The notes beneath the pieces are model-generated. The model was not told where the DNA came from. It saw only the letters and a list, made by a program, of their open reading frames with translations, and searched no databases. This document shows, one piece after another, positions 34,478-44,728 of a stretch of 64,000 nucleotides of DNA. The stretch lies in the NCBI RefSeq assembly GCF_013185915.1, contig NZ_JAAZUH010000001.1:248001-312000 (forward strand), read 5' to 3'. The position numbers and the translations under genes are program-made. Within the stretch, counting starts at the first letter, position 1; each line of letters starts with the position of its first letter. The stretch comes from Stenotrophomonas bentonitica (GTDB taxonomy: Bacteria; Pseudomonadota; Gammaproteobacteria; Xanthomonadales; Xanthomonadaceae).

Positions 34478-34789
34478 TATGTGTCTCCATCGAATGAATG
34501 CGCGGAACACTGAAGGGAATGCCGCCGTCCGTGCGCGTGAAACCGGTCCTTGCAGCAGCGATTAACTACGCGGCGGGTAACGCGCATGTGAAGAGCCATG
34601 CAACGCCTTGGGCGGCAACAGATTGCAGATTCAGCCCTGTTTTTCAGCACTATCCACAAACCGACGTTCACGCACGCATTACCTTTTCAGGGCTACTTCT
34701 TCACGCACGCTCACTACATCCAACGGCCGACCGCGACGGCACGCGGGGCCACGTCTTCCCCACGTTTCGTGATCGAGAGAGGTCCGCAC
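34478..34789. other. 312-base divergent intergenic region before arcA
   Basis: Lies between the glycine-zipper lipoprotein gene (minus) and arginine deiminase (plus). I see no FNR box, repeat, terminator or convincing sigma-70 pair. It presumably holds both promoters and a long arcA leader. Confidence 0.5.
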
Positions 34790-36040
34790 ATGTCCACTGC
34801 ACCGGTGTATGGCGTTCATTCGGAAGTTGGCGTACTCAGGAAAGTGATGGTCTGTTCCCCGGGCATGGCGCACAGCCGCCTGACCCCGCGCAACAAGGAC
34901 GACCTGCTGTTCGACGACGTGATCTGGGTCGACAACGCCAAGCGTGACCACTTCGATTTCATGTCCAAGATGCGCGCCCGTGGCGTGGACGTCGTGGAAA
35001 TGCACGACCTGCTCACCGAGACGCTGGAGATCGAAGACGCGCGCAACTGGATCCTGGATCATCAGATCAACGCCAATGAAGTGGGCGTGGAGTTCATGGG
35101 CGAGGTGCGCGCCTACCTGCAGGGCATGCCCGCGCGGCAACTGGCCGAAACCCTGATCGGCGGCCTGAGCGTGCTGGACCTGCCCGACGACTTCGCCGGC
35201 CCGACCCTGCAGAAGGTGCGCGAGGTGCCGGACCTGGTCGGCTACCTGCTGCCGCCGCTGCCCAACACCCTGTACACCCGCGACACCACCTGCTGGATCT
35301 ACCAGGGCGTGACGCTGAATCCGCTGTACTGGCCGGCCCGGCATGAGGAGACCATCCTCACTACGGCGATCTACAAGTTCCATCCCGACTTCACCAAGGC
35401 CGACTTCCCGATCTGGTTCGGCGACCCGACCGTGGACTACGGCAACGCCACGCTGGAAGGCGGCGACGTGCTGATTCCCGGCAACGGCATCGTGCTGGTG
35501 GGCATGAGCGAGCGCTCTTCGCGCACCGCCATCACCCAGCTGGCGCAGTCTCTGTTCAAGAACGGTGCGGCCAAGCGGGTGATCGTGGCGGTGATGCCCA
35601 AGCTGCGCTCGGCCATGCACCTGGACACGGTGTTCACCTTCGCCGACCGCGACGTGGTGACCGTGTTCCCGGGCATCGTCGACCAGATCCGCACTGTGTC
35701 GCTGTATCCCAGCGACAAGGACCCGGGCTTCGAGATCGTGTTCGAAACCAAGCATTTCAACGACGTGGTCGCCGAGGCGCTGGGCTTCAAGCAGCTGCGC
35801 ATCGTCGAGTCCGGCGGTGATCGCTATGCCGCCGAACGTTCGCAGTGGGACAGCGGCAACAACCTGGTGGCGATGGCACCGGGCGTGGTGGTGGCCTACG
35901 ACCGCAGCACCCAGACCAACACCGACCTGCGCAAGCAGGGTATTGAAGTGATCAGCATCGTGGGGGCGGAACTGGGGCGCGGGCGTGGCGGTGGTCACTG
36001 CATGACGTGTCCGCTGATCCGGGACGTGGTGACGTTCTAG
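34790..36040 (+). CDS. arcA: arginine deiminase
   Basis: Hydrolyses arginine to citrulline and ammonia, first step of the deiminase pathway. 416 residues, the usual length. The active-site cysteine lies in GGGHCMTCP (Cys404), the histidine in [13 protein letters not shown], and substrate-binding segments TRDTTCW and LEGGDVL are present. ATG 34790 follows GAGAGG. The genes for ornithine carbamoyltransferase and carbamate kinase are not in the window. The RND efflux operon begins 21 bases downstream. Confidence 0.96.
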   Translation: MSTAPVYGVHSEVGVLRKVMVCSPGMAHSRLTPRNKDDLLFDDVIWVDNAKRDHFDFMSKMRARGVDVVEMHDLLTETLEIEDARNWILDHQINANEVGVEFMGEVRAYLQGMPARQLAETLIGGLSVLDLPDDFAGPTLQKVREVPDLVGYLLPPLPNTLYTRDTTCWIYQGVTLNPLYWPARHEETILTTAIYKFHPDFTKADFPIWFGDPTVDYGNATLEGGDVLIPGNGIVLVGMSERSSRTAITQLAQSLFKNGAAKRVIVAVMPKLRSAMHLDTVFTFADRDVVTVFPGIVDQIRTVSLYPSDKDPGFEIVFETKHFNDVVAEALGFKQLRIVESGGDRYAAERSQWDSGNNLVAMAPGVVVAYDRSTQTNTDLRKQGIEVISIVGAELGRGRGGGHCMTCPLIRDVVTF

Positions 36041-36061
36041 TCTTTAACGGAGGCCGGAAGG

Positions 36062-37225
36062 ATGCGATTCCCAGGGTGGATGGCGCGTGCATCGGTACTG
36101 GCGGCGGTTGCGCTGGGAGTGGCGGCCTGCGGGCGGGGCGGTGGGCCGGCGGGTGGTGAGCGGCCCCCGACCCTGGTCGCGGTGGAAGTAGTGAAGGCAC
36201 AGAGCGTGCCCAACATGGTGGAGCTGCCGGGGCGGGTGGAAGCCAGCCGCTCGGCCGAGGTGCGGGCGCGCGCCGATGGCATCGTCGAGCGCCAGCTGTA
36301 CGTGGACGGCACCGAGGTGGAGGCCAACGCACCGCTGTTCCAGATCGACCCACGCGACCTGCAGGCACGGGTGCAGCAGGCCCGCGCCTCGCTGGCCTCT
36401 GCCCGCGCGGCCAAGGCGCAGACGTCCTCGCTACGCGCACGCCTGTCCACGCTGGTCCAGCGCAAGGCGGTGAGCGTGCAGGAGTACGAATCGGCGCAGG
36501 CGTCGTTCCGCCAAGCCGACGCGGCGCTGATGGAAGCACAGGCCGCGGTGGATCGCGCCCAGCTGCAGCTGGACCACGCCACCGTACGCGCGCCGATCCA
36601 GGGACGCACTGGCCGCGCCCAGGTCAGTGAAGGTGCGCTGGTCAGTGCGGCCGCCGCCACGCTGATGACCCGGATCGACCAGGTCGACCCGGCGTTCGTG
36701 ATCTTCAATCCCTCCAACATCTCGATGAACGAACTGCAGCGCGGCGTGGCCGACGGCCGCATCGACGTGGGCGACAACAAACAGGTCAAGGTCACCATCC
36801 TGCTCGACGGTGGCGAACGCCTGCCGACCCAGGGCGTGGTGGACTTCAGCGAAACCGCGATCGACCCCTCCACCGGCAGCCGCACCCTGCGTGCGCGCTT
36901 CCCCAATCCGGATGGCCGGCTGCTGCCGGGGCAGTTCGTGCGCGGCATCCTGCAGCTGGGCAGCATCCGCAACGGCACCAGCCTGCCGGAGCGCGCGATC
37001 CAGGTCGGCGAGGAAGAGGCCAGCGTGATGCTGGTCAACGATGAGAACGTGGCGGTACGGCGTGCGGTGACGCTCGCCGGGCAGGCCGATGGCCGCTGGG
37101 TGGTGCAGAGCGGCCTGACCCCGGGCGACCGGGTGATCGTGGACGGCTGGCACAAGATCCAACCCGGCCAGCCGGTGTCCATCCAGTCCGAGCCGATTCC
37201 CAAGGCGAAGGCCAAGGCTCCATGA
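36062..37225 (+). CDS. RND efflux periplasmic adaptor (membrane-fusion lipoprotein)
   Basis: A 387-residue adaptor joining the inner-membrane pump to the outer-membrane channel. A lipoprotein signal ends LGVAACGRG. Lipoyl-like halves (VRARADGIVERQLYVDGTEV and HATVRAPIQGRTGRAQVSEG) flank a helical hairpin, followed by beta-barrel and membrane-proximal domains. It belongs to the AcrA/MexA class. It is probably the first gene of a three-gene operon and overlaps the permease gene by four bases. I do not assign a Sme name. Confidence 0.93.
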   Translation: MRFPGWMARASVLAAVALGVAACGRGGGPAGGERPPTLVAVEVVKAQSVPNMVELPGRVEASRSAEVRARADGIVERQLYVDGTEVEANAPLFQIDPRDLQARVQQARASLASARAAKAQTSSLRARLSTLVQRKAVSVQEYESAQASFRQADAALMEAQAAVDRAQLQLDHATVRAPIQGRTGRAQVSEGALVSAAAATLMTRIDQVDPAFVIFNPSNISMNELQRGVADGRIDVGDNKQVKVTILLDGGERLPTQGVVDFSETAIDPSTGSRTLRARFPNPDGRLLPGQFVRGILQLGSIRNGTSLPERAIQVGEEEASVMLVNDENVAVRRAVTLAGQADGRWVVQSGLTPGDRVIVDGWHKIQPGQPVSIQSEPIPKAKAKAP

Positions 37226-40200
37226 GCGGCTATTTCGTCTACCGCCCGGTCCTGGCATGGGTCATCGCGCTGTTTGCGATCCTGTTCGGTGGCATCGCGC
37301 TCAGCACCTTGCCGGTGGAACAGTATCCGGACGTGGCACCGCCCAGCCTGAGCATTTCGGCCACTTTCGTCGGCGCCGATGCGCAGACGCTGGACCGCAC
37401 CGTGACCTCGGTCATCGAGAACGAGCTGAGCGGCGTGGACGACTTCCTGTTCATGACCTCGACCAGCCGCGCCAATGGTACGGCGCAGATCCGGGTGACG
37501 TTCCGCAGCGGCACCGACCTGAACATCGCCCGTTCGCAGGTGCAGGACCGCCTGGCCCGGGTCGAGCCGCGACTGCCCGACGAAGTGCGGCAGATGGGCG
37601 TGCGCGTGACCCAGGCCAGCAACGGCTTCCTGATGCTGGTCTCGCTGCAGTCGGACAAGGGCCGCTATTCGGCGCTGGAGCTGGGCGACTATGCCAACAG
37701 CAACGTCGCCGACGAGCTGCGCCGCGTGCATGGCGTGGGCGATGTGACCCTGTTCGGCTCCAGCTACGCGATGCGGATCTGGCTGGACCGCGAGAAGCTG
37801 GTCAGTTATGGCATTTCACCCGGTGAGGTGATGGCGGCGGTGCGTGAGCAGAACGCGCAGACCGCCGGTGGCGGCCTGGGCCTGCAACCGATCACGCCCT
37901 CGACCGAGACCACCGCGCAGATCGTGATGCGCGGTCGCTTCAGCACCCCGGAACAGTTCCGCCAGGTCATCATCCGCGCCACGCCCGGCGCGGCCACGGT
38001 GCGACTGGGCGATGTGGCGCGGGTGGAACTGGGCAACGACAACTACGCCTTCAACCTGCGCTTGAACGGACAGGAGAACGCCGGTCTGGCGGTGTCGCTG
38101 GCGACCGGCGCCAACGCACTGTCCACCGCCACGGCGGTGCGCCAGCGCATGCAGGAGCTGGAATCCAGCTTCCCGGACGGCATGCAGTGGAGCACCCCGT
38201 TCGACACCACGCCCTTCATCGTCGAATCGGTCAATGGCGTGGCGCTGACCATGCTGCAGTCGCTGGTGCTGGTGTCCATCGTGGTGCTGCTGTTCCTGCA
38301 GAGCTGGCGTGCGGTGTTCCTGCCGACCATCGTGGTGCCGGTGTCGCTGCTCGGTGCCTGCCTGGGCCTGCTTGCGTTCGGGGTCTCGATCAACCTGCTG
38401 TCGCTGTTTGCGATGGTGGTGGCGATCGGCATCCTCAACGACGACGCCATCGTGATCGTGGAAAGCGTCGAGCGGATCATGCGCGAGGAGGACCTGCCAC
38501 CGCGCGAGGCCACCGCCAAGGCGATGGGCCAGCTCTCCGGTGCGATCATCGCCACCACGCTGGTGCTGCTGGCGGTGTTCATTCCGATGGGGTTCTTTCC
38601 CGGCTCGGCGGGCGGTATCTACCGCCAGTTCGCGGTCACGCTCAGCGTCTCGCTGGTGGTGTCCACCATCCTGTCGTTGACCCTGGCCCCGGCGATCTGC
38701 GGCGCGATGCTGCGTCCGGCCAAGGAACAGGAGGGCAAAGGCGGCCCCGCGCGGCGGCTGTTCAGCGCGATCAACACCGGGCTGGACCGCAGCAGCCGTC
38801 GCTATGCCGGCTGGGTCGGCAGCATGCTGGTGCGGCCGTGGCTGTGGATCGGCGTGTTCGCGGTGGTGACCCTGCTCACCGGGCTGCTGTATGCGCGGCT
38901 GCCAGGCGGCTTCCTGCCCACCGAGGACCAGGGCTACATTTTCGTGGCGTACAACGCCGCGCCCGGCGCCACCATGGAGCGCACCCGCGCTGCGGCGGAA
39001 CAGGCCGAGGCGATCCTGCGCCAGCAGCCGGAAGTGCGCAACGTGGCCACCGTGATCGGCTTCAGCTTCTTCGGCCAGGGCCAGGCGGTGGGCATGTCGT
39101 TCGTCGACCTGCACCCGTGGGCCGAACGCAGTGGCAGCGACCACAGCGCGATGTCGCTGGCCGCGCGCATGAGTGCGGCGTTCACCCGCATTCCGCAGGC
39201 GCAGGTGTTCGCGCTCAATCCGCCGGCGATCCAGTCGCTGGGCAATGCGAGCGGCTTCAGCATGATGATCGAGGACCGCAGCGGTGTGGGCGGTGCAGGA
39301 CTGACCGCGGCGGCGATGGGCATCACTGCGCGTGCAGCGGCCAGCGACCGGCTGATGGGCGTGCGTCCGGAAGGCATGCCACGCGCGCCGCAGCTGTTCG
39401 TGGACATCGACCGCACCCAGGCGCGTGCGCTGGGCGTGCAGCTTTCCCAGGTCAACCAGGCGCTGGGCATCATGTTCGGCTCGGCTTACGTGAATGATTT
39501 CGTGCGCCAGGGCAACGTGCTTCGGGTGTTCATCCAGGGCGATGCGGAACAGCGCATGCGCGCCGAGGATGTCTCCGACCTGCGCGTGATCGGCAACAAC
39601 GGGCAGTCGGTCCCGTTCTCCGCGTTCGCCACCACGCGCTGGACGGTGGGCGAGCAGCAGGTGGAGCGTTACAACGGCTTCCTCTCTGCCACGGTCTCGG
39701 GGCAGGGCGCGCCGGGCGTGTCCAGTGGCGCGGCGCTGGTGGAGATGGAGCGCATCGCCGACGACGTGCTGCCACCCGGCATGCGCCACGAATGGACCGG
39801 CACCGCACGCGAAGAACGCGAGGCGTCCGGCCAGGTTGGCATGCTGCTGGGCCTGGCCTTCATCGTTGCGTTCCTTCTGTTGGCAGCACTGTATGAGAGC
39901 TGGGTAACCCCGGTGATCGTGCTGCTGGTGGTGCCGCTGGGCATCCTCGGCGCGGTGGTGTTCACTGCCGCCCGCGGCATGTCCGCCGATGTGTACTTCA
40001 CGGTAGGCCTGGTGACCATCATCGGCCTGGCCGCGAAGAACGCGATCCTGATCGTGCAGTTCGGCCTGGATGAAGAGTCGCGCGGGGTGCCGGTGCGTGA
40101 TGCGATCCTGCAGGCGGCGCAGCAGCGCCTGCGCCCGATCCTGATGACCAGCCTGACCTTCATCGTCGGCATGGTGCCGCTGGTGATCGCCACCGGGGCC

Positions 40201-40377
40201 GGTGCGGCCAGCCGCCAGGCGGTGGGTACCGGCGTGCTGGGCAGCATGCTCAGCGCCACGGTGTTCGGCATCTTCTTTACCCCGCTGTTCTATTACGTGC
40301 TGCGCCGCCGTGCGCGGGCAAAGCAGGTGGATCCGGCGACCGCCGCCCCGGCGAAGAGCGAGGGCGACCATGCATAA
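37222..40377 (+). CDS. RND multidrug efflux permease (HAE1 family)
   Basis: A 1051-residue proton-driven trimeric pump. The N-terminal FVYRPVLAWVIALFAILFGG, the proton-relay helix with paired aspartates (GILNDDAIVIVESVERIM), the GFFPGSAGGIYRQFAVTLS motif and the second-half GLAAKNAILIVQF are all typical of AcrB/MexB-class drug pumps. The loop GGFLPTEDQGYIFV is also standard. It overlaps the adaptor by four bases and the outer-membrane gene by eight. Confidence 0.96.
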   Translation: MSGYFVYRPVLAWVIALFAILFGGIALSTLPVEQYPDVAPPSLSISATFVGADAQTLDRTVTSVIENELSGVDDFLFMTSTSRANGTAQIRVTFRSGTDLNIARSQVQDRLARVEPRLPDEVRQMGVRVTQASNGFLMLVSLQSDKGRYSALELGDYANSNVADELRRVHGVGDVTLFGSSYAMRIWLDREKLVSYGISPGEVMAAVREQNAQTAGGGLGLQPITPSTETTAQIVMRGRFSTPEQFRQVIIRATPGAATVRLGDVARVELGNDNYAFNLRLNGQENAGLAVSLATGANALSTATAVRQRMQELESSFPDGMQWSTPFDTTPFIVESVNGVALTMLQSLVLVSIVVLLFLQSWRAVFLPTIVVPVSLLGACLGLLAFGVSINLLSLFAMVVAIGILNDDAIVIVESVERIMREEDLPPREATAKAMGQLSGAIIATTLVLLAVFIPMGFFPGSAGGIYRQFAVTLSVSLVVSTILSLTLAPAICGAMLRPAKEQEGKGGPARRLFSAINTGLDRSSRRYAGWVGSMLVRPWLWIGVFAVVTLLTGLLYARLPGGFLPTEDQGYIFVAYNAAPGATMERTRAAAEQAEAILRQQPEVRNVATVIGFSFFGQGQAVGMSFVDLHPWAERSGSDHSAMSLAARMSAAFTRIPQAQVFALNPPAIQSLGNASGFSMMIEDRSGVGGAGLTAAAMGITARAAASDRLMGVRPEGMPRAPQLFVDIDRTQARALGVQLSQVNQALGIMFGSAYVNDFVRQGNVLRVFIQGDAEQRMRAEDVSDLRVIGNNGQSVPFSAFATTRWTVGEQQVERYNGFLSATVSGQGAPGVSSGAALVEMERIADDVLPPGMRHEWTGTAREEREASGQVGMLLGLAFIVAFLLLAALYESWVTPVIVLLVVPLGILGAVVFTAARGMSADVYFTVGLVTIIGLAAKNAILIVQFGLDEESRGVPVRDAILQAAQQRLRPILMTSLTFIVGMVPLVIATGAGAASRQAVGTGVLGSMLSATVFGIFFTPLFYYVLRRRARAKQVDPATAAPAKSEGDHA

Positions 40378-41788
40378 GCGCATGCTCGGACGGGCAGGGG
40401 TGGTGCTGCTGGCGTGCCAGCTGTGCGCGTGCAACCTGGCGCCCACCTATGAGCGCCCCGATGCACCGGTACCCGCCACGTTCCCGCCCTCGGCTGCCGA
40501 CGGTCGCGCCGCGCCGTCGATTCCGTGGCAGACCTATTTCCACGACCCGGTGCTGGGTGATCTGATCGGCCAGTCGCTGGCCTACAACCGCGACCTGGCA
40601 GGCGCCGCCGCACGCATCGAACAGGCACGCGCGCAGTTCCGGATCCAGCGCAGCCAGCGCCTGCCCGGGCTGGATGCCAGTGCCTCGGGCCAGCGCCAGC
40701 GCGGGCCGTTGAGTCCGGCCGACAACGCGCCCCGGGTCACGCTGGAGAGTTACGGCGTGCAGGTCGGCATTCCCTCGTTCGAGCTCGACTTCTGGGGCCG
40801 CGTGGCCAACCTCAGCGAGGTCGCACGGCGCCAGTACCTGGCCACGGTGGAAGCGCGCAACACCGCCGAGCTCTCGCTGGTGGCGAACGTGGCCGCGAGC
40901 TACTACGCGGTGCGGGCCAGCCAGGAGGGCATCGTGCTGGCCGAGCGCTCGCTGACCAGTCGCAACGAAACGCTGGAGCTGGCGCAGCTGCGCATGGACG
41001 CCGGGCTGACCTCGTCGATCGACTTCAACCAGTCCTACGCGCTGGTCACCCAGACCGAGCTGCAGCTGGCGCAGCTGCGGCGTACCCAGGGCCAGGCGCT
41101 GCAGCTGCTGCAGTTCCTGGTGGGCACGCCGTTGCCGCAAACCCTGCCGGCCGGGCTGCCGCTGGACCCCGACGCGCAGTTGACCCGGCTCGACCCGGGG
41201 CTGCCTTCGGCCTTGCTGGAAGCGCGCCCGGACGTGCGCCTGGCCGAGCACCAGCTGCGCGCAGCCAACGCCAACATCGGCGTGGCCCGGGCGCTGTACT
41301 TCCCGATCATCGCCCTGACCGGGGCGGGCGGGTATGCGTCCAACGAACTCTCCGGCCTGGTCTCGGACAGCAACCGTGTCTGGTCGTTCGGGGCGGGTGC
41401 AGTGCTCCCGCTGCTCGACTGGGGCGCCCGCCGCGCGCGCGTGGATGCGGCCAACGCAGGCCGCGACGAGCGCGAAGTGGCCTACCAGTCCACCGTGCAG
41501 AACGCCTTCCGCGAAGTCGCGAGCGGGCTGGTCGCGGCCGAACAGAACGACCTGCAGATCGCCGCGCAGGTGCGCGCGGTGGAAGTGCAGCAGGCGCTGG
41601 TGGTGACCGCTCACGACCGCTACGACGTGGGCCTCACGCCTTACCTGGAAGTCCTCGACGCCGAACGAAACCACTTCGCCGCCGAACAGAACCTGCTGCA
41701 GCTGCGCGCCGCCGCGCTGCAGGACGCGGTCAACCTGTATGCCGCACTCGGCGGCGGCCAGGACCTGCGGGAGCGACCCGTCGACTGA
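40370..41788 (+). CDS. RND efflux outer-membrane channel (TolC/OprM family lipoprotein)
   Basis: 472 residues with a lipoprotein signal (LLACQLCACNLAPTYERP), the NodT/OprM-type start. Two internally repeated helical regions carry the family motifs RPDVRLAEHQLRAANANIG and GLTPYLEVLDAERN. It completes the tripartite efflux system. No regulator gene flanks the operon here. Confidence 0.94.
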   Translation: MHKRMLGRAGVVLLACQLCACNLAPTYERPDAPVPATFPPSAADGRAAPSIPWQTYFHDPVLGDLIGQSLAYNRDLAGAAARIEQARAQFRIQRSQRLPGLDASASGQRQRGPLSPADNAPRVTLESYGVQVGIPSFELDFWGRVANLSEVARRQYLATVEARNTAELSLVANVAASYYAVRASQEGIVLAERSLTSRNETLELAQLRMDAGLTSSIDFNQSYALVTQTELQLAQLRRTQGQALQLLQFLVGTPLPQTLPAGLPLDPDAQLTRLDPGLPSALLEARPDVRLAEHQLRAANANIGVARALYFPIIALTGAGGYASNELSGLVSDSNRVWSFGAGAVLPLLDWGARRARVDAANAGRDEREVAYQSTVQNAFREVASGLVAAEQNDLQIAAQVRAVEVQQALVVTAHDRYDVGLTPYLEVLDAERNHFAAEQNLLQLRAAALQDAVNLYAALGGGQDLRERPVD

Positions 41789-41835
41789 TCGTGCAGTGCA
41801 CCCGTGATCCGCAACTCCAGTGAGGTACGCTTTCC

Positions 41836-43299
41836 ATGCGCATTCCCGCCCGATCGCTCTGCCTGGCCGTCGTGCTGCTGCCCGGCGCTGCCGCCGCCCA
41901 GACCCGCGACGCCAGTCAGGACGCGGAGATCCAGCGCCTGCGCCAGACCGTGGAGATGCTGACCGCGCGCATCCAGGCGTTGGAGGCCGGGCAGGCCGGA
42001 ACGACACCGGCGGCACCTGCGGTGGCCACAGCGCCACCGCCTGCTGCGCCACCGAGTGCAGCGCCGGTTGCCAGCGTACCGGCTGCGCCACTGCTCGCTG
42101 CCACGCCCGAAGCGCTCAAGGTTCCGGAGTCACCGCTGCCCACGCGCGAAACCTTCGACGAAGACGAGCAGGCGAGCGCCCGCGTCGACAACGAAGTGCC
42201 GCCCGGCGACGAGCTGGAGGGCTTCTTCCAGATTCCCGGTACCGGCACCTGGCTGCGGCTGGGCGGGTACGCCAAGCTCGATGCGATGTTCGACAGCGGT
42301 GATGCCGGCGACAGCGACCAGTTCATCACCTCCGAAATCCCGGTCGATGGTGGCCGAGACAGCACGCGCTTCAACATGCACGCGCGGCAGACCCGCTTCA
42401 CCATCGAAGGTCGGCGCGAAACCGGTGCCGGACAACTACGCTTCCTGGTACAGAACGATTTCTTCGGTTCCGGTGGCAGTTACGGTTATCGCCTGCGGCA
42501 CGCCTGGGGCCAGCTCGGCAATACCTACGTGGGCTTCGGCTGGTCGGCCTTCATGGACCTGGACTCCGGCCCGGACACGCTGGACTTCGCCGGTCCGCCG
42601 GCCTCGCCATCGGCACGGCTGGCCAGCATCCGCCAGTACTTCCCGCTGGGCAACGGCAACCAGATCATCCTCGCTGCCGAACATCGCGCCCCGGAACTGC
42701 GGTTCAATGGCCTGACCCAGCGCTCGCGCACCGCCGCACCCAACCTGGTGCTGGCCGCGCGCCACGAAGCAGGGTGGGGTAGCCTGCAGGCGTCGGGCCT
42801 GCTGCGCTACCTGGCGTACGACTCGGCCAGGGACAGCAACGAAGGCAGCGACAGCGCCACCGCCGGCGGCCTGGCCCTGAGCGCTACCTGGGGCGGCGGC
42901 GACCGGGGCGACTACGTGGTGTTCGGTGCGGTCGGCGGCGAGGGCATCGCCGCGTTCCTTGGCGACCTTGGCGGCTTGAACCTGGACGGCATCGTCGACC
43001 CGCAGGGCGACCTGAAGCTGCTGCAGCAGTACGGCGGCTGGGTCGGTTACACCCACCACTGGTCGCAGCGCTGGCGCTCCACGCTGACCTACAGCCGGCT
43101 GTACCTGGAGCGCGAAGACCTGCTCGACCCGAGCGTGTTCCGGCGCAGCGACTACGCCGCCGCCAACATCGTCTGGCAGCCCGCGCCCAGCTGGAGCTGG
43201 GGCGCCGAACTGCTGTACGGAAAGCTGCAGGAGCAGAGTGGTGAGAGTGGTGATGTGTTCCGACTGCAGACCGCGCTGAAGTACGACTTCGTGAAGTAG
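41836..43299 (+). CDS. DcaP-like trimeric outer-membrane porin
   Basis: 487 residues. After a signal peptide (ending PGAAAAQT) comes a short coiled coil (EIQRLRQTVEMLTARIQALE) and an Ala/Pro linker. A beta-barrel of about 350 residues follows, with GGYAKLDAMFDSGDAG, ARQTRFTIEGRRETGAG and a C-terminal KYDFVK ending. This architecture fits the DcaP-like porins that take up small anionic compounds. The start is ATG 41836, 47 bases after the efflux operon. Confidence 0.82.
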   Translation: MRIPARSLCLAVVLLPGAAAAQTRDASQDAEIQRLRQTVEMLTARIQALEAGQAGTTPAAPAVATAPPPAAPPSAAPVASVPAAPLLAATPEALKVPESPLPTRETFDEDEQASARVDNEVPPGDELEGFFQIPGTGTWLRLGGYAKLDAMFDSGDAGDSDQFITSEIPVDGGRDSTRFNMHARQTRFTIEGRRETGAGQLRFLVQNDFFGSGGSYGYRLRHAWGQLGNTYVGFGWSAFMDLDSGPDTLDFAGPPASPSARLASIRQYFPLGNGNQIILAAEHRAPELRFNGLTQRSRTAAPNLVLAARHEAGWGSLQASGLLRYLAYDSARDSNEGSDSATAGGLALSATWGGGDRGDYVVFGAVGGEGIAAFLGDLGGLNLDGIVDPQGDLKLLQQYGGWVGYTHHWSQRWRSTLTYSRLYLEREDLLDPSVFRRSDYAAANIVWQPAPSWSWGAELLYGKLQEQSGESGDVFRLQTALKYDFVK

Positions 43300-43307
43300 G
43301 AGGCCAC

Positions 43308-44714
43308 ATGTCTGCCCGAACCCGATACCTCCACAATGCCCGCTGCTGGCGGCCTGCGTTGCTGGCCGCCGCACTGGCCGCGTCCGCGCCGCTGGCCGCG
43401 CAGGACGCCATGCTCGGCACCATCCTGGAAGAACCCGGCGCGGCCGGGCTGGGCTTCCTCAGCCGCATCGAATCGTCGCCGTACAAGGGGGCCGATGACC
43501 GTGTCGACCTGATGCCGCTGTATCTGTACGAGGGCGAGCGCTTCTTCCTGCGCTCCAACGCGGCCGGCGTCCGCTTTGCCACGCAGGAAAACCAGGGATT
43601 AGAACTGTTCGTCGAGCGCCGGTTGGAAGGGTATCCGGAAGACGAAACCCCGGAGATCCTGGAAGGTATGGAAACCCGCAACAGCGAAGCAGACATCGGG
43701 GCGCGCTACTACTTCAAGCACAACGACCATGCGCTGGATCTCAGTGTGCGCCAGGACCTTTCCAACAACTCCAACGGCACCGAGATCCGCGCCGCCTATG
43801 GCCACACCTGGCGCGGGGACCGCTGGGCCCTGCAGCCGGTGATCAGCCTGAACTGGCGCAGTTCCAAGCTCAACGACTATTACTTCGGCGTGGAGGACTA
43901 CGAAGTCACGCCCGAGCGCAGCGCCTACTCGGCGGGCAGTGGCGTGGACGTGGTCGCCGGACTGTACGGCCGTTACCGCATCCTGGAAAACTGGAGTCTG
44001 CTCGGTGGCGTGTACGCCAAGCGCTACTCCAGCGAGGTGCGCAACAGCCCGCTGGTGGACAGCAACCTCGAATGGGGTGGCATGGTCGGTGCGGCCTACG
44101 ACTTCGGCAATGGCCAGGTCCGCTGGGACGACGACCACACCCCGACTTACATAAAGGTGTTCTACGGCCGCGACTCTGCCGATGGCTGCCATCTGGTCAA
44201 GATCATGACCTTCAGCTGCGTCAGCCTCAACGATGACGACCCCACCGACATCTGGGGCGTGCACGTGGGAAGGCCGTTCGTGTCCGGGCTCAACGGCTGG
44301 CCGCTGGACCTGGTGGGCTATGTGGGCATCCTGCGCCACAACGAACGCGGCCACCAGCCCGACGCCTGGCAGATCGACGCGTACATGAAGGGCTTCTACT
44401 ACGGGTTCCCATGGTCGCACCGGGTCAAGACCCGGATCGGCTTCGGCTTCGGCGTGTCCTATGCCGAGCGCGTGCCGTATGCGGAGGTGCAGGCGCAGGC
44501 ACAGCGCGAGCGCAATACCTCCAAGGTGCTGAACTACCTGGATCCGAGCATCGACGTGAGCCTGGGCGACATCTTCGGCAGCGAGCGCTGGCACGAGCTG
44601 TACTTCGGCTTCGGCGTCTCGCACCGCTCCGGCATCTTCGGTTCGGCGCAGATGCTGGGTACCGTCGACGGTGGCTCCAACTACATCTACACGTACCTGG
44701 AAGGCGCCTTCTGA
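43308..44714 (+). CDS. MipA/OmpV-like outer-membrane protein
   Basis: 468 residues with a signal peptide (cleavage near APLAAQ) and a predicted beta-barrel: alternating strands such as ADIGARYYFKHNDHALDLSV and the closing YIYTYLEGAF. It resembles the MipA/OmpV family (FLSRIESSPYKGAD, ERFFLRSNAAGVRF) but is longer than the common 250-residue members because of an inserted region of about 150 residues with two cysteines. Family assignment is moderate. It follows the porin gene after eight bases, so both are probably co-transcribed. Confidence 0.65.
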   Translation: MSARTRYLHNARCWRPALLAAALAASAPLAAQDAMLGTILEEPGAAGLGFLSRIESSPYKGADDRVDLMPLYLYEGERFFLRSNAAGVRFATQENQGLELFVERRLEGYPEDETPEILEGMETRNSEADIGARYYFKHNDHALDLSVRQDLSNNSNGTEIRAAYGHTWRGDRWALQPVISLNWRSSKLNDYYFGVEDYEVTPERSAYSAGSGVDVVAGLYGRYRILENWSLLGGVYAKRYSSEVRNSPLVDSNLEWGGMVGAAYDFGNGQVRWDDDHTPTYIKVFYGRDSADGCHLVKIMTFSCVSLNDDDPTDIWGVHVGRPFVSGLNGWPLDLVGYVGILRHNERGHQPDAWQIDAYMKGFYYGFPWSHRVKTRIGFGFGVSYAERVPYAEVQAQAQRERNTSKVLNYLDPSIDVSLGDIFGSERWHELYFGFGVSHRSGIFGSAQMLGTVDGGSNYIYTYLEGAF

Positions 44715-44728
44715 TGCAGGGTCCGGAA

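Noticed and set aside
36062..41788. Naming the RND operon as a specific Sme system such as SmeABC or SmeDEF
   Set aside because: No diagnostic regulator neighbours, and sequence recall is not enough to choose between paralogues.
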